A stretch of 64,000 nt of DNA from Taxillus chinensis (lineage: Eukaryota; Streptophyta; Magnoliopsida; Santalales; Loranthaceae): contig CM042090.1 in assembly GCA_023512835.1 (NCBI GenBank), positions 7,770,843 to 7,834,842 on the forward strand. The letters run 5' to 3'. Positions 39,220 to 50,559 of this stretch are shown piece after piece. Under the pieces are notes generated by a model, which ran no database searches, was not told where the DNA came from, and was given only the letters and a program-made list of their open reading frames with translations. The first letter of the stretch is position 1. Each line of letters opens with the position of its first letter. Both the position numbers and the translations under genes were made by a program.

Positions 39220-40674
39220 GCTAAAGAAGACTTCACCCGATCTTCACTCAACCATCATCAAACCACCTCGGATTTCACCCGACCAGAAGGAAAGTGTTTT
39301 CAGTGAAGCTCATAGACTCCAAATATGCAATAAGGGCTTCACCCGACCTGGCATGGTTGGCTGAAGAGTCTTTCACCCGACCTTCACCCGACTAACTCTA
39401 AATTTACTCGTTATGGTCTTTAGGTCTTTAGGTTTTTGTCACCCGATCAACTCTTCTATCTTTGCTGTGTTTATGGTTTATATTCTATTTGTTTATTAAT
39501 ATTGTTAAAGCATCAATTATAGCCTCATTAAATTTGGCTCTTCAAAAAAACCAAAAGTATCTCTTTTTTATTTTAACAATCTAAGCACACTTTTTGGTCT
39601 ATCTATTTTAACAATTTATCAATTAAAATGTTACTTTTAAAATATTTATTTATTTTTTAAAATGAAAAAGTAAACTTGAGAAGAGAAAAAGAAGTAGAAA
39701 AGTAAATGTGGCGAGAAAAATAATAATATTTTAATAAATAGATAATGAATAGTATTGGATTAAATTTAAAGAATTATCTTTCATTTTGTTAAAATTTTGG
39801 TTATAATAGAGAATTTGAAAAGTCTAGTTTTTAAATATTTTTGTTAAATAAGCTTTTTAAACTAACTAAAAAATACAAATAGAGAGTCTATAGTGAATGC
39901 TCTTATTCTATAATGTAATAAGTTATGATATATGGTGACATGTGATGCGACAAAAGATAAGTTGATATTATTATTGGTCTAAAACGATGAGACGATATGG
40001 TATGATAGAATGAATTAGAGGGCTACACTTGTTGTGAGTGTTAAGTGTTCTTACATATTATGTTATTCCTAATGATTATGTAAAAATTTATTGAACTGTG
40101 ATTGATTTGGGGGATAATCCTCCTCGTTGATGCTTGTTCATGATGTACGATTGAATGCTTTTAATTACGCGATTAGTGGTTATGTAGGTAGTTAAAACAC
40201 TACACTAACATATGCATACACCTAATATGTAGACTCTTAGGTTTTGGTTGGGTCGTAGGATGAAATGAGGTAGTAGGTCACCTACTGGGTTTACATGCTC
40301 ACCCATACATTGTTAACTTGTTTTTTGGTACTAACTAATTAGCCAGAGATTGTCGCAGGAGCTAGTTGTTAGTTACTTCATATTTGTTGTTATAACTTGA
40401 CATTATTGGCTTATTTATTATTTAGACAAGGGTTCATGAAAGTTATAATGGATTAACGATGTAATTAGATTTAGTGACATTGATTTCTTTTGAATACATA
40501 GCATGAGGGAATGTACTATATACTTACGTTATATGATTGTACTAATACACTCAGGACAATAGTTGTTGTATAGTTCATATCGGTACTTTTCATTAACCCC
40601 TTGACCCTTTGGGTGTGTGCTTAGGGAACTTACGTTCCCAATTTCAGGTTTTCTGGGATTTGGGGACGTAACAT
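39220..40674. mobile_element. Probable part of a Ty3/gypsy-type LTR with TTCACCCGA repeats
   Basis: 39230-39450 holds at least five copies of (T)TCACCCGA(C/T)C at irregular spacing. 40240-40310 ('GTAGGTCACCTACTGGGTTT', 'GCTCACCCATACATT') resembles the final part of the probable LTR at 62300-62360 ('GGTAGTCTCCTACTGAG', 'GCTCACACTTACATT'). The segment ends at GGGACGTAACA (40674). This pattern of clustered phrases plus a 'CTACTG...CTCAC' segment is typical of long Tekay/Del-type LTRs in plants. No PBS, PPT or coding region is attached, so this is tentative. Confidence 0.35.
39508..39902. mobile_element. PIF/Harbinger-like MITE, 395 bp
   Basis: The left end AAGCATCAATTATAGCCTC follows TTA (39505-39507). 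The right end, inverted, reads GAGCATTCACTATAGACTCTC and is followed by TTA (39903-39905). A TTA target-site duplication and related GAGCAT-type ends fit the PIF/Harbinger superfamily. The inside is AT-rich and non-coding. Confidence 0.6.
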
Positions 40675-40682
40675 TTCACTCA

Positions 40683-40863
40683 TAGGGATGGCAACAACTT
40701 AGGTCAGGACTGAGTCGTCCTGTGGTTTTTAACTTAAATCTTTTTTTAAAAAATAAAAATTATCAGAATGAGACAGTTCAATCAAGATCCAAATTCAACC
40801 CAATACCTTGTTGAAATAATTCAAACCTGACTAGATCGAGATAGGTCAGGATTAACATCCCTA
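40683..40863. mobile_element. hAT MITE, 181 bp, 3' end split by a TRIM
   Basis: The element begins TAGGGATGGCAACAACTTAG and ends ...ATTAACATCCCTA, with inverted internal 'AGGTCAGG'/'CCTGAC' words. Its last bases are part of the target-site duplication of the TRIM inserted at 40865. Joining across the TRIM, the flanks are TTCACTCA (40675-40682) and TTCACCCC (42090-42097), a plausible 8-bp hAT duplication with two changes. Confidence 0.65.
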
Positions 40864-40864
40864 T

Positions 40865-41277
40865 TGTCACGGGGTCAGATTTCCTGCGCCTCTTAACCCC
40901 TTGCGGCACTTAGCTTCTCTATCCACGGTCCGCTAAGTTTAGCCTTTGAGGGTTGAAGCGCACGTAGACTGGTTTCGCCCTGCCACTGGGCTCATCAGGA
41001 GAACGGCTCCAGTTCCCGACCAGTTTGTGTAAGGATGGCCAAATCCCTTCTTCAACGTCAAGTCCTCGACTAGCGGCGTGCTCCCCGCATTCAACCGGGT
41101 CGGCACGTCTGAACTCCGAAGGGGTTCCATCCGTTCTCCTCCACGAACTGCCTGGAACCTTCTCGCTGCGCACCATCTACGCTTCAACCAACCCCTCTCC
41201 TTTACGTAGCACGAATCCATTCCTGAATCGTGCCACTAAGAAACGTCCCGCCAGACCACCACGCTCGGGTCGTGACA
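40865..41277 (-). repeat. 3' LTR of TRIM A1
   Basis: A 413-bp direct repeat, TGTCAC...GTGACA, lying next to the polypurine tract. It is the 3' LTR when the element is read on the minus strand. Confidence 0.92.
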
Positions 41278-41658
41278 TTCTCCTCCACCCAATCCTCGCA
41301 ACGTCCTCGTTGCGCTTGTCGACATCGCTTCCCCGCAGGCGATGGCATCGTTACCTCGACGCCCTCCCACTCGCCCAATGTCAACGGCTTGGACATCGCT
41401 TCCCCGCAGGTTGAACACCTTTACCAAGATGCCCGCCCCACTCGCCCAATGTCCAAAGGATAGGAGGCTTCCAAGATCGCTCCGACGCGCTCCTTCGTAC
41501 TCCCTTGCCCAGCTTTGTATCACACTCTAGGATACTCCAACTCTATGGACGCAAGACGTGCAAGACACTATCGGTCGACTCACCTCTGTGAGCTCCCACC
41601 TTGGGATCACGCTACTCGCGAGAGTGCTCGGCGAGTCTTCAGGATACGGGCCGGTTCG

Positions 41659-41670
41659 GCTCTGATACCA
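41659..41670 (-). promoter_or_regulatory. Primer-binding site of TRIM A1
   Basis: TGGTATCAGAGC on the minus strand, the standard plant primer-binding site complementary to initiator tRNA-Met, two bases inside the 5' LTR. Confidence 0.9.
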
Positions 41671-41672
41671 CT

Positions 41673-42086
41673 TGTCACGGGGTCAGATTTCCTGCGCCTC
41701 TCAACCCCTTGCGGCACTTAGCTTCTCTATCCACGGTCCGCTAAGTTTAGCCTTTGAGGGTTGAAGCGCACGTAGACTGGTTTCGCCCTGCCACTGGGCT
41801 CATCAGGAGAACGGCTCCAGTTCCCGACCAGTTTGTGTAAGGATGGCCAAATCCCTTCTTCAACGTCAAGTCCTCGACTAGCGGCGTGCTCCCCACATTC
41901 AACCGGGTCGGCACGTCTGAACTCCGAAGGGGTTCCATCCGTTCTCCTCCACGAACTGCCTGGAACCTTCTCGCTGCGCACCATCTACACTTCAACCAAC
42001 CCCTCTCCTTTACGTAGCACGAATCCATTCCTGAATCGTGCCACTAAGAAACGTCCCGCTAGCACCACGCTGCTCGGGTCGTGACA
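41673..42086 (-). repeat. 5' LTR of TRIM A1
   Basis: A 414-bp direct repeat matching 40865-41277, with a small indel near its CACGCTGCTCGGG end. It lies next to the primer-binding site. Confidence 0.92.
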
Positions 42087-42359
42087 CTATTCACCCCTCT
42101 CAAGTCCAAGGCTTGAGAGTAAGAAATTGATGAAAATAATCTTGATTTAGCATTGCAGTCCAAGAAACCCAGAAACTACAAATAATAAATAAAGAAAAAA
42201 AGGAAGTAGTTTGTCAATGCAGAATCAGGCTTTTGGTAGGCCCTATGTCCAAGCTAGGGAAAAAAAATATTGAAATCATGCTCAACATGGACACGCAATT
42301 GGAACACCTCTCTCATCCTCATGCCATGCCTCACCCCTATTTTGTTGCCAGTGCCGTGA

Positions 42360-43190
42360 TGCCCTTCCCTCCTCTCTGATTCTGATCCAATCGGTGGCAT
42401 CGACAAAGGCCTCTATGTCCCCCGTTCTCTGGTCTCTGCCTTGGGCAGTCTCCAGCTTTCCCCCACGGCCCCTCCGCTCTGGCTCTCCTCCCTCTCATCT
42501 GGCTCTGTGCTCTCTGTCGGAGGCCCCTCTTGGTAGGGGTGTAAAACGGGTTAAAGCTCGCGGGCCAAGCCCGTGGGCTTACGGGCTTAGGGAGGACCGA
42601 GCCGAGCAAAGCTCGGTCTGTTTAAAATGCGGGCCTAAACGGGTTGGCCCGTTTAAGCCTGCCCCGTTTAGGCCCGGCCCGTGCGGGCTGCGGGCTGGCC
42701 CGCGGGCTTTTTTATTTTGTATTTTTATTATTTATAAATACCTTAAAATTTAATACATATATTATATTATATAATTTTAATTAAGTAATTAAATTTTATA
42801 TATAAACAATTGTAAAACAAAATTAAAAAAATATTAGTTTGATAAAATTATATTGTATACTTTTTAATTTTTAAAAAATAAAAATCAATAAATAAAAATA
42901 AATAAAAAATACCGGCCAACCTGCGGGCCCCCATGGATTGCTGCAGGCCGAGCCTTGCCCAGTCCGTTTAGAATGCGGGCCTAAACGGGCTGGCCCGTTT
43001 AGGCCCGCCCCGTTACGGGCCGGACCCGGCCGGGCTGGCCCGTTTTACACCCCTACCTCTCGGTGCTCGACCGCCATTGTCTGTCTCAATGTCACCCCTC
43101 TGTCTGTCCCCCTCTGGATCCACCACTCCAGTCCTCCGGATTTCCACCTCTCCCTTACGGCCAGTAGTCATTCCATCTATGCAGACGCAG
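42360..43190 (+). other. C/T-rich coding-like host sequence split by a MITE
   Basis: If the MITE at 42534-43055 and one target copy are removed, a plus-strand frame stays open across the join (SDSDPIGGIDKGLYVPRSLV upstream, PLSVPLWIHHSSPPDFHLSL downstream) and meets a GT donor-like site at about 43191 (GCAG/GTAACA). Other frames are also open because the DNA is C/T-rich, so this is weak evidence for an exon. I do not recognise the product. Confidence 0.25.
42534..43055. mobile_element. GC-ended hAT-type MITE, 522 bp
   Basis: Terminal inverted repeats TAGGGGTGTAAAACGGG and CCCGTTTTACACCCCTA are perfect over 17 bases, and the inverted similarity extends through GC-rich 'GGGCCTAAACGGG' words. 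The centre is AT-rich. The flanks are CCTCTTGG (42526-42533) and CCTCTCGG (43056-43063), an 8-bp duplication with one change, as expected for hAT elements. No transposase is encoded. The transcript would fold into a long GC-rich hairpin. Confidence 0.88.
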
Positions 43191-43199
43191 GTAACACAC

Positions 43200-45000
43200 T
43201 ATGTAATCATTGACTAATACTAAGATTTAAAAAATAGTGGAAAACAATTTTGAGAAAAATTGAGGCTTTTATGGCTAATATCATGAATTTAAGCTTGATT
43301 AACTCCCATGGTCTCCTGTCTATGGTTGGTTTGCCTCTCAGCTCTCATATTCTCTGTTGCGCTATGTTCTGCTTCTGCACTTCAACCATTTTTCACCTAG
43401 CCAACAGCCGTAGGTACCTATTAAACAATAAAATTTGAATATTGAATGGCCTTAGTTTGAATATTGAATCATTGATTTGATTTAAATATTGACCATTAAT
43501 TTGAACATTTTGTATTAATGGTTTTCAAAAATTAGGTTTGATTTTTTTGATTTCGTCATTGGTTAAACATTGATCTTTTGTACTGATCAATGATGTTTCA
43601 CTAAATAAAAGAAACTCAAACTAGGGAAGCATAACAATAAAATTTGTAGGGGTGGAAATTAATCATCTTCTTCATGGCCAATCTATGACTAGTTGACTTT
43701 TGTTCAATGTAGTGTATTATAGTGCTCTAATGAATTCCTTCCAAATGGTATTTAGATGCTGTCATAAGTATACTACCCTAGATGGGTCCCATTCTAAAAT
43801 TCCTCTCAGGGCCACCCTTAGTTCCAGTTCTCCCAAGCAAAATCAATGTAAATAGCCGATTGCTTGTGTTTTTCATCGTCTGTCATACTTGGTTTGGAAA
43901 CTTTAACCCATGTAGTCATACCACAATCTAGAGGAAAGAGAGATAGGTTGTCAAAATTTTAATTTGTTTGTTTGGTTGTGGGAGTTAGTTATTTTTAATG
44001 AAAAGTAATTTTTAGTATAGTAGATAGTAAAAAAAAATCATAAAATAGAAATAGAAATTTATAATTATGAAATAAAATTTAGACTATTAGTAAAAAAAAT
44101 CATAAAATAGAAATAGAAATTTATAATTATGAAATAAAATTTAGACTATTAGTTTAAAAGCATTTATATTGGATTTTTAAAAAATATCCCTAAAATATAG
44201 TGTTAAAATTCGAGAAAAACTCTAAAACATATACATCCAGATTCCTAAAATAGCATTTGAAGATAGAAAATAAATAATATTTCTCTATATTTAGGATTTC
44301 AATATTTATTTCCCAAATTATTTTTCTATAACTTTTAATATTTTATTTTATACATCTATATTTTTTAATGGATGTAATAAGTATAAAAATGAATATAAGA
44401 ATATAATGAAATAAAAAATTATAGAAAATCAGACATAAATTATTTTTTTTTTTGAAAATAAATAAATTTAATATAAAATTTAAAAAATATTATCTTTAAC
44501 TAAAAAAATTTTAAAAATAAAAAACTCAGTATGAATGCTATAATCCACTAAAAAGATGAACCTACTATAATTTGTTTAGTAAAATACTTTCAGATTTTTA
44601 AGAACTAAGAACTGAATTCTCCGCCTGTCATTCCATCTTCTCGTTCAGGGGACACACCACCGAATCATTTCTATCCACTCAATGAAAAATGTCTTCTTGT
44701 TATTGTTGTTGTTGTTTATTTAAACCCGTCGTAAAATCAAATTGGGAGGGCGAAGCCTGACCTCTCATGCATTTATTCCAAAATGAGTGATTAGAGTGAA
44801 GATATATAAGATTCATTTAAATTTTAAAATATCATTTAGCCATCACGGGCACCATATATTCAATGTGAAAGCGGTATATAATTAAATGTGGTCAGTGGCC
44901 AGGTCCCCCTCACCGATCCACATCACAGTACACACTTTTAAGGACAGATTCTAGAAGACGAGCCATGCGTCTGTGTCAGGCTGTCAGCCCACATACTTCG
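43200..45000. other. AT-rich intergenic DNA with a 63-bp duplication and possible MITE
   Basis: 44031-44093 and 44094-44156 are a direct duplication ('AATCATAAAATAGAAATAGA', 'TTTAGACTATTAGT'). About 44160-44545 may be a PIF/Harbinger-like MITE: AGCATTTATATTGG at the left, AGCATTCATACTGAG inverted at the right, with a degenerate flank. The last 60 bases form the promoter-proximal part of the gene at 45127, where TATATCT lies near 45005-45015. Confidence 0.4.
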
Positions 45001-45126
45001 TTCTATATCTATATCTGCCCCACTCTAGTCTTCACCATTTTCTCCAAACCCCACCCGCCCTGCACCCAGCGACCTTGTTAGTACCTGTACCTCCTCCGTC
45101 GCCGGTCGGCGATCCAATTCCAAACC

Positions 45127-45561
45127 ATGGATCGACCCGCTACCGTAACAACCTCATTAATCGACGTCACGTCCTTTGTACTCCTCGAGGCCACCGGCGA
45201 CTCCGAGTCCGACTCTGTCGGGGGTGGTGCCGCCCCTGCCGACGACGACGACTCCGCGTCCTTCTGCTGCGACCCCCTCGACTCCGTCGAATGTCGCGGC
45301 ATTGATTTTGTTGACGTTACCGCGTGTGATCGCCACTCTGAGAATGTTGGCGGCGGGGGCGGCGGCGGGATGGGAGAGGCGAGCAGCATTGATCATCATA
45401 TGATGATGACGCTGTGTGCGCCGTCGCCTGTTTCGTCCGAATCGGTGGCGCTCCCGCTGAGGGACCAGAAGTTGGTCGGGTGCGATCCGGATTCGACCAA
45501 GGAAGTGATGGACGAGGTGGAGAGAAATAGGTTGTTTTGGGAAAGCTGTTTGTCGTCTTGA
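45127..45561 (+). CDS. Small intronless plant protein ending FWESCLSS
   Basis: A 144-residue frame in a GC-rich island bounded by AT-rich DNA. It has an Asp/Ser-rich region (about 28-45), a Gly tract (about 74-80) and a C-terminal segment EVMDEVERNRLFWESCLSS. A charged 'ExxRLFWExCL' ending is seen in a family of small angiosperm proteins of unknown function. No signal peptide or membrane segment is visible, so it is probably soluble and possibly nuclear. A TATATCT element lies about 115 bases upstream of the ATG (45127), chosen as the first ATG in the frame. Strand and frame are supported by the GC-rich third positions and the C-terminus. Function is unknown. Confidence 0.75.
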   Translation: MDRPATVTTSLIDVTSFVLLEATGDSESDSVGGGAAPADDDDSASFCCDPLDSVECRGIDFVDVTACDRHSENVGGGGGGGMGEASSIDHHMMMTLCAPSPVSSESVALPLRDQKLVGCDPDSTKEVMDEVERNRLFWESCLSS

Positions 45562-48019
45562 ATCTGCTGTTATTATTATTATATATTAACCTTAATTCTT
45601 GTCCTCCTACCTGTTTATTCGGTTTATTGTCTTCTGTTTCTTTGGGCGGCTAATTAAAATACTTGTTTTTAATTATTTATATGAAAGCAAAACAGGTCAG
45701 CAAGTCATGCCCACACTGTACTTGTTTTTATTCATTTTATTTTTTAGCAGATTAATCGTCGACAGAAGGCTTGAAGTTTGAAATCCATGCAATAAGTCCA
45801 AAAAATAAAAAGTAAAAAAAAAACTTGTTACCGACGGTAAAACCCATTACTTCATACCTAAGTGAATCAGATTTTTGAGTATGTCACGGTGCATAATTTG
45901 GATACCCTTCGACTTTTATTATAAAATTTCGGGGCTTCTGCAATCTATATATTTTGTAAATCGTAAGGACTTAAAAATATTGCATGATCCAGTTGTCATT
46001 TTACGGTTATAATAAATCTTGTAAATAATAACTTACGTACAAGATATGGTCATATGAAGAATGGATCACTGATGCAAATCGAGTGGAATCACGATCCGAG
46101 TGAGGAATTAATGCTTAGGAGCCAGTCGTTTTATACCAAAGAGGCAGGCAGCAACCCGCACGCCAAGAACAGCAGCAAGCAAGCATCCCTTCACGGTCGG
46201 GTCTAAGAAGCATGGCTTAAGAAAGGTCTATTGGATAATTATGATCCCAGATGCAAGGCTCGAAGGCCCAAATATATGGCCCGGGAAATTAGCTAGAACA
46301 TTCTAACTAAAATTCTCTCTAATCACTTGTTTGGTAACCATGGAAACGCCATAAAAAATATATATGGGTGAGCGAAAAATGCACGAAAAACTCATTTTCA
46401 AGGGTGAAAAAAAATGAAATGAAAAGAAAAGGCATGAAAATAATATGAAAAACTGAAAATATTTTTATAATAGTCAAAATGGTGAGAAACAATATGAAAA
46501 AAATATTATTGTTATAAAAAAATCACTTATTTCACTAATTTACACAAAATAAGAATAAAATTGATATTTTAAACAACACTACTTTTTTCTATTTTTTTCT
46601 AATTCTAATTAAACTATAAAAAAAATTGTGTCCTTTTTCTACTCTAGGAAAATTAACTTTTTCTCTTTAGATCCTTTTTTCACATAATTATTTTTCATCT
46701 TTTGCTACTCTTTATCAAACAAAAGTTCAGGAGTGTTCGTGTGTTTTTTATTTTTTTTTATTTTATGACTTAAATATTTATTAGAATTATAATTTAAATT
46801 TAAATTAAAAGTTTTAACAAAAAACATCTATTTGGTATGAGGAATAATATGTGTTTTAAAACAAATGTAATTTTTTAAAATTAGATTTCATAAAAATTAT
46901 ATAAAAAATTGATGACCTCACATAATAAAAAATAGAGATAAGATAAAAAAAATTAAAAATTTAAATTAGGTCTATACAAAAAAAAATAATTTAAATTTTA
47001 AAATAAAAAATAATTATAAGATGATTTTAAAATTTTATTTAATTAAAATTTTGAATAAAGTATTATTTTATTTAAAAAATAAATATATCAAATATACTTT
47101 ATGGATATTTTTTAAAAACAAATCACTTAATTCCTAAAAAAGTCTTCCCTTTGAATATTTCATATACACTCAAGGAGGAGGCAGAGGAACCACTATTAGG
47201 GATGGACAATGGATACTCGTGCCCCTTATCCCGTTCGCTTTTCATCCAGTCCTCGCTATGTAGGGTACGTTACCCTGCTTAGGCGAGGGCAGGGTATAGT
47301 GTTAAAATTTGACCCCCCATCCAAATGAGTGCAGAGAGTGATAATAGCTAGCGGGGTACCCCGCTTTGCGCTCTCACTTCTTAATTTTAATAATTTATAT
47401 TTATATTTTCATAAATATTTCAAATGTTACTATATAATTATTTTATAATTATTGTCTATGAATTTTGAGATTTACGAATGGTATTTATTATTATGAAATT
47501 AAATTACTTTTTTGATTAAAAATAATGTAGAAATTTGATTTGAGTTAAAATGATTTATATATGGATAGATTCAATAAAAAGCAATAGCAAGATGCGAGTG
47601 GATAAAGCCTTATTTGCCAGTCCCGCTAGAGAACGGGGTATTTCGCCCCCTACACATGGGATGAGGTATGGTTTTAAAATTTGACCCCCACCTAAATTGG
47701 AAAGGAGCACGGTAATAGGTTAAGCCGCCTCCGATAGGATAGGAATTACCCCTATCGACAGCGAGGAGATGGCAAATGGAGTCTTTCCCGCTAACCTTGT
47801 TATAGGACGAAATACTTCGGCCCGCCAACATATGAAGTGAGGTAAGATTTAAAATTCCACTATCCGCCTATGCGGAAGCTGGAGTGCAGGTATTACCCCT
47901 AACCGCTATAAATACCTCTCTACCTCATTTGTAATCAAACAATCATTCTAATACAAGTCTCTCATTATATAAGATTTCCTAGCCCACAAAGGTTCCAATT
48001 TTTAAAAGTGAATTGATAC
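45562..48019. other. Intergenic DNA with possible MITE pieces
   Basis: About 46310-46725 has ends 'CTTGTTTGGTAACC' and, inverted, 'CTTTTGTTTGATAAAG', a plausible old MITE. 47195-47900 begins TAGGGATGGACAATGG, like hAT elements here, and contains three related stretches around 'GGGTATAGTGTTAAAATTTG', 'GGTATGGTTTTAAAATTTG' and 'GGTAAGATTTAAAATTCC'. It may be a degraded relative of the element at 57128. I see no gene. Confidence 0.35.
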
Positions 48020-49540
48020 CATGATTGAGGAGTATAAGTTTATGCAAGACAATAAAGTTTAGGAACTTGTCTCATTACCAAAAGATACAAAGCCCATTGG
48101 TTCTAAATGGATTTTTAAAAATAAACAGGATTCACAAGATAATGTAGAGAGGTATAAGCTCATCTTGTAGCAAAAGGCTTTACTCAAAACGAAGGGATTG
48201 ACTTTAAAGAGATTTTATCGTCAGTTTTAACGAAAGACTCTTTTAGAACAATTATAGCTCTTGTTGCATATTTTGATCTTGAGCTTCATTAGATGGATGT
48301 CAAAATAGCTTTTTTCAATGGCGACATCGATGAAATAATTTATATGGTACAACCAGAAAACTTTGAGTTGGGAGACCCAAAAAATATGTTTTGCAAATTG
48401 ACAAAATTTATCTATGGACTCAAATAGGCTTCTCGTCAGTGGTATCACAAGTTTCATCAAGTAATTATCTCATTTGGTTTTGATACAAACACTATTGATA
48501 ATTGTGTATATCACAATTTCAGTGAGAGTAAACTTATATTTCTGGTTTTATATGTTAATAACATACTACTTGCCACAAATGATATAAGCATGTTGCATGA
48601 AACTAAGAGATTTCTATCAAATAATTTTGAAATGAAAGATCTTAGTGACGCCTCTTTTGTATTAGGGGTCCAAATACAACGAGACTGCTCACTGGTATTC
48701 TTAGATTATCACAAAAAAGTTATATCAATAAAGTTCTTAAGAGATTTGGCATGTATGATAATAAATCAAGTGATACCCCTGTAGATAAAGGAGACAAATT
48801 TAGCCTCAATCAATGCCCTAAAACTACTCACGAAATTAAGAAAATGCAAAACATTCCTTATGCACCTCCAGTAGGAAGTCTAATGTATACTCAAGTCTAT
48901 ACGCGTCCGGATATTGCATATATTATCGGTATGTTTAGCAAATATTTAAGTAATTATGGGGTAGAGCATTAGAAAGCAACCAAATGGGTTATGAGATATT
49001 TACAGAAAACAAAAGATTACATGCTCACAAATAGGAGATTGGATCATTTGGATATCTTTGGGTATTCCGACTCTGATTATGCTGGATGTCTAGACAGTAA
49101 AATATCCACATCAGACTACTTATATTTATTGGCTGATAGAGCTATATCTTACCAAACAGGCATTAATAGCTTCTTTCACCATGGAAACAGAATTTGTAGC
49201 GTGTTATGAGGCATTTAATTGTGGAATATGGCAGCAAAATTTTGTCACTAGGCTACGCATTTTAGAGGACATAAAAGACCACTCAAACTATATTGTGACA
49301 ATAAGTCTGCAGTATTATATTTCAATAACAATATGAGTTCTTTAAGGTCGAGACATATTAACATTAAATACCTATTTGTAAATGAAAGAGTACAAAGTGG
49401 AGAGATATCTATAGAAATATTGAGACAAACTCCATGATAGTGAATCTTCTTATAAAAAGATTGTCCCCCAAGGTCTTTCATAAGCACACTGCTTATATGG
49501 GTGTCATTTTGTGTGAGGATATCATGTTTTAGTGGGAGTT
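48020..49540 (+). pseudogene. Relic of a Ty1/Copia polymerase (RT and RNase H)
   Basis: The pieces read KPIGSKWIFKNKQD, DFKEILSSVLTKDSFRTIIA, MDVKIAFFNGDIDEIIYMVQ, the RT active-site segment LYVNNILLATND (about 48548-48583), SLMYTQVYTRPDIAYIIGMF, YSDSDYAGCLDSK and YCDNKSAVLYFNNN, the order of Copia reverse transcriptase and RNase H. The catalytic YVDD motif has become YVNN, which removes both metal-binding aspartates. Stops and frameshifts interrupt the frame (for example before ASRQWYH near 48426). No integrase or gag is seen. A polypurine-like 'CCAGTGGGAGATTATT' at about 49947 could mark a degraded 3' LTR start. It cannot transpose on its own. Confidence 0.88.
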
Positions 49541-50143
49541 TGTATTATTTTATGTTTCGTTGCACTATGTTTGGTTTTGAACATTTTTATGTACTTATAG
49601 ATTTATGAATTTTCTGATCATAAATAAAGTATTCAATTCATTACACTACATTATATTGTGTTAAGTTTTGATCTCAATAAAAAATTAAATAGGGCTAGTT
49701 GGAAATAGACATGTATAAATCATGTTGCATGTAATTTTCATACTACACATCCATGATTGATCTATGTCATTTAGTTAGTGTTATATGTGACCATTGATGA
49801 GTTTAGTCATACTAAGTGTGACGAAAATCACTTTAATCCTATAACGTCATAATTAATGGATGTGATTATTTAGATATCCTAAGATTAAGATAGCAATATT
49901 TTGAATCTCATAAGATTATGTACATTTATATAGTTACATATATGGTCCAGTGGGAGATTATTAAAATAATTTCATCATATGGGTCTAAATATGTAAATAT
50001 TAAATATGTTGTGTTATATTTGAAAAAGTCTAAATTAAAGTGATCTAATTAAGTTTTTAAATAAGATTTAAGGGTTTGTAAATTAATGTATAGATATCAG
50101 CTATTTTTAATTTGATAAGGGCCAAATTAAAAATAGCAAACAT

Positions 50144-50175
<32 letters not shown>

Positions 50176-50559
50176 TATGATTCTCATATTACATGGACTT
50201 ATTAGGTCTGTATTCTCGAATTATTGAGAACTAGGATTTAGGGTCATTTGGAATATCACAACCCATTAATCTAATTCCAGTAGTGAATTCAAGTACGGTT
50301 CTAATTTATTATTTCAGATCAAATAATCTAGGCAAATAATTAATTAAAATTCTTACAAATTAACTTAAATCATCTTTCGTTACAAAGGTTTTAACAGCAA
50401 GCTGAACTAACAGAAGCAAACAAACCTATCAATTTACAAAATCAAGAACGAGTCTGCAAACAAAGCACTTGCAAATCACAATGGAAATATAATCCTACTT
50501 AGAAAATGTGTTAGCACCACCAGCAAGAGGCGTGTGAGAAACAGACGAACAATTTGTGC
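49541..50559. other. Intergenic, possibly degraded Copia 3' LTR
   Basis: AT-rich, with a (TA)n microsatellite at about 50143-50171. The LTR of the Copia relic may lie here, but ends cannot be set. The final 150 bases are likely the 3' UTR of the RopGAP gene. Confidence 0.35.

Larger units (their letters stand above)
40865..42086 (-). mobile_element. Complete miniature LTR retroelement (TRIM), copy A1
   Basis: Two direct repeats, 40865-41277 (413 bp) and 41673-42086 (414 bp), begin TGTCAC and end GTGACA and differ at only a handful of positions, so insertion is recent. The 395-bp interior has no coding capacity. On the minus strand the interior starts with TGGTATCAGAGC (41670-41659, two bases from the LTR), complementary to the 3' end of initiator tRNA-Met, and ends with the purine tract GGGTGGAGGAGAA (41290-41278) directly before the other LTR. 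The element is flanked by CTAT on both sides (40861-40864, 42087-42090). Thus all marks of an LTR retrotransposon are present except genes; mobilisation must have used proteins of another element. Open frames within the LTRs are incidental. Confidence 0.93.

Noticed and set aside
40919..42028. Repeated 70-130 residue frames on both strands (for example VRSEKVPGSSWRRTDG)
   Set aside because: They lie within the TRIM LTRs and recur with each LTR. The LTR ends, PBS and PPT explain the sequence without a protein.
45078..45399. Minus-strand and alternative plus frames over 45127-45561
   Set aside because: They are mirror frames of a GC-rich coding region. The chosen plus frame has the better-formed C-terminus.
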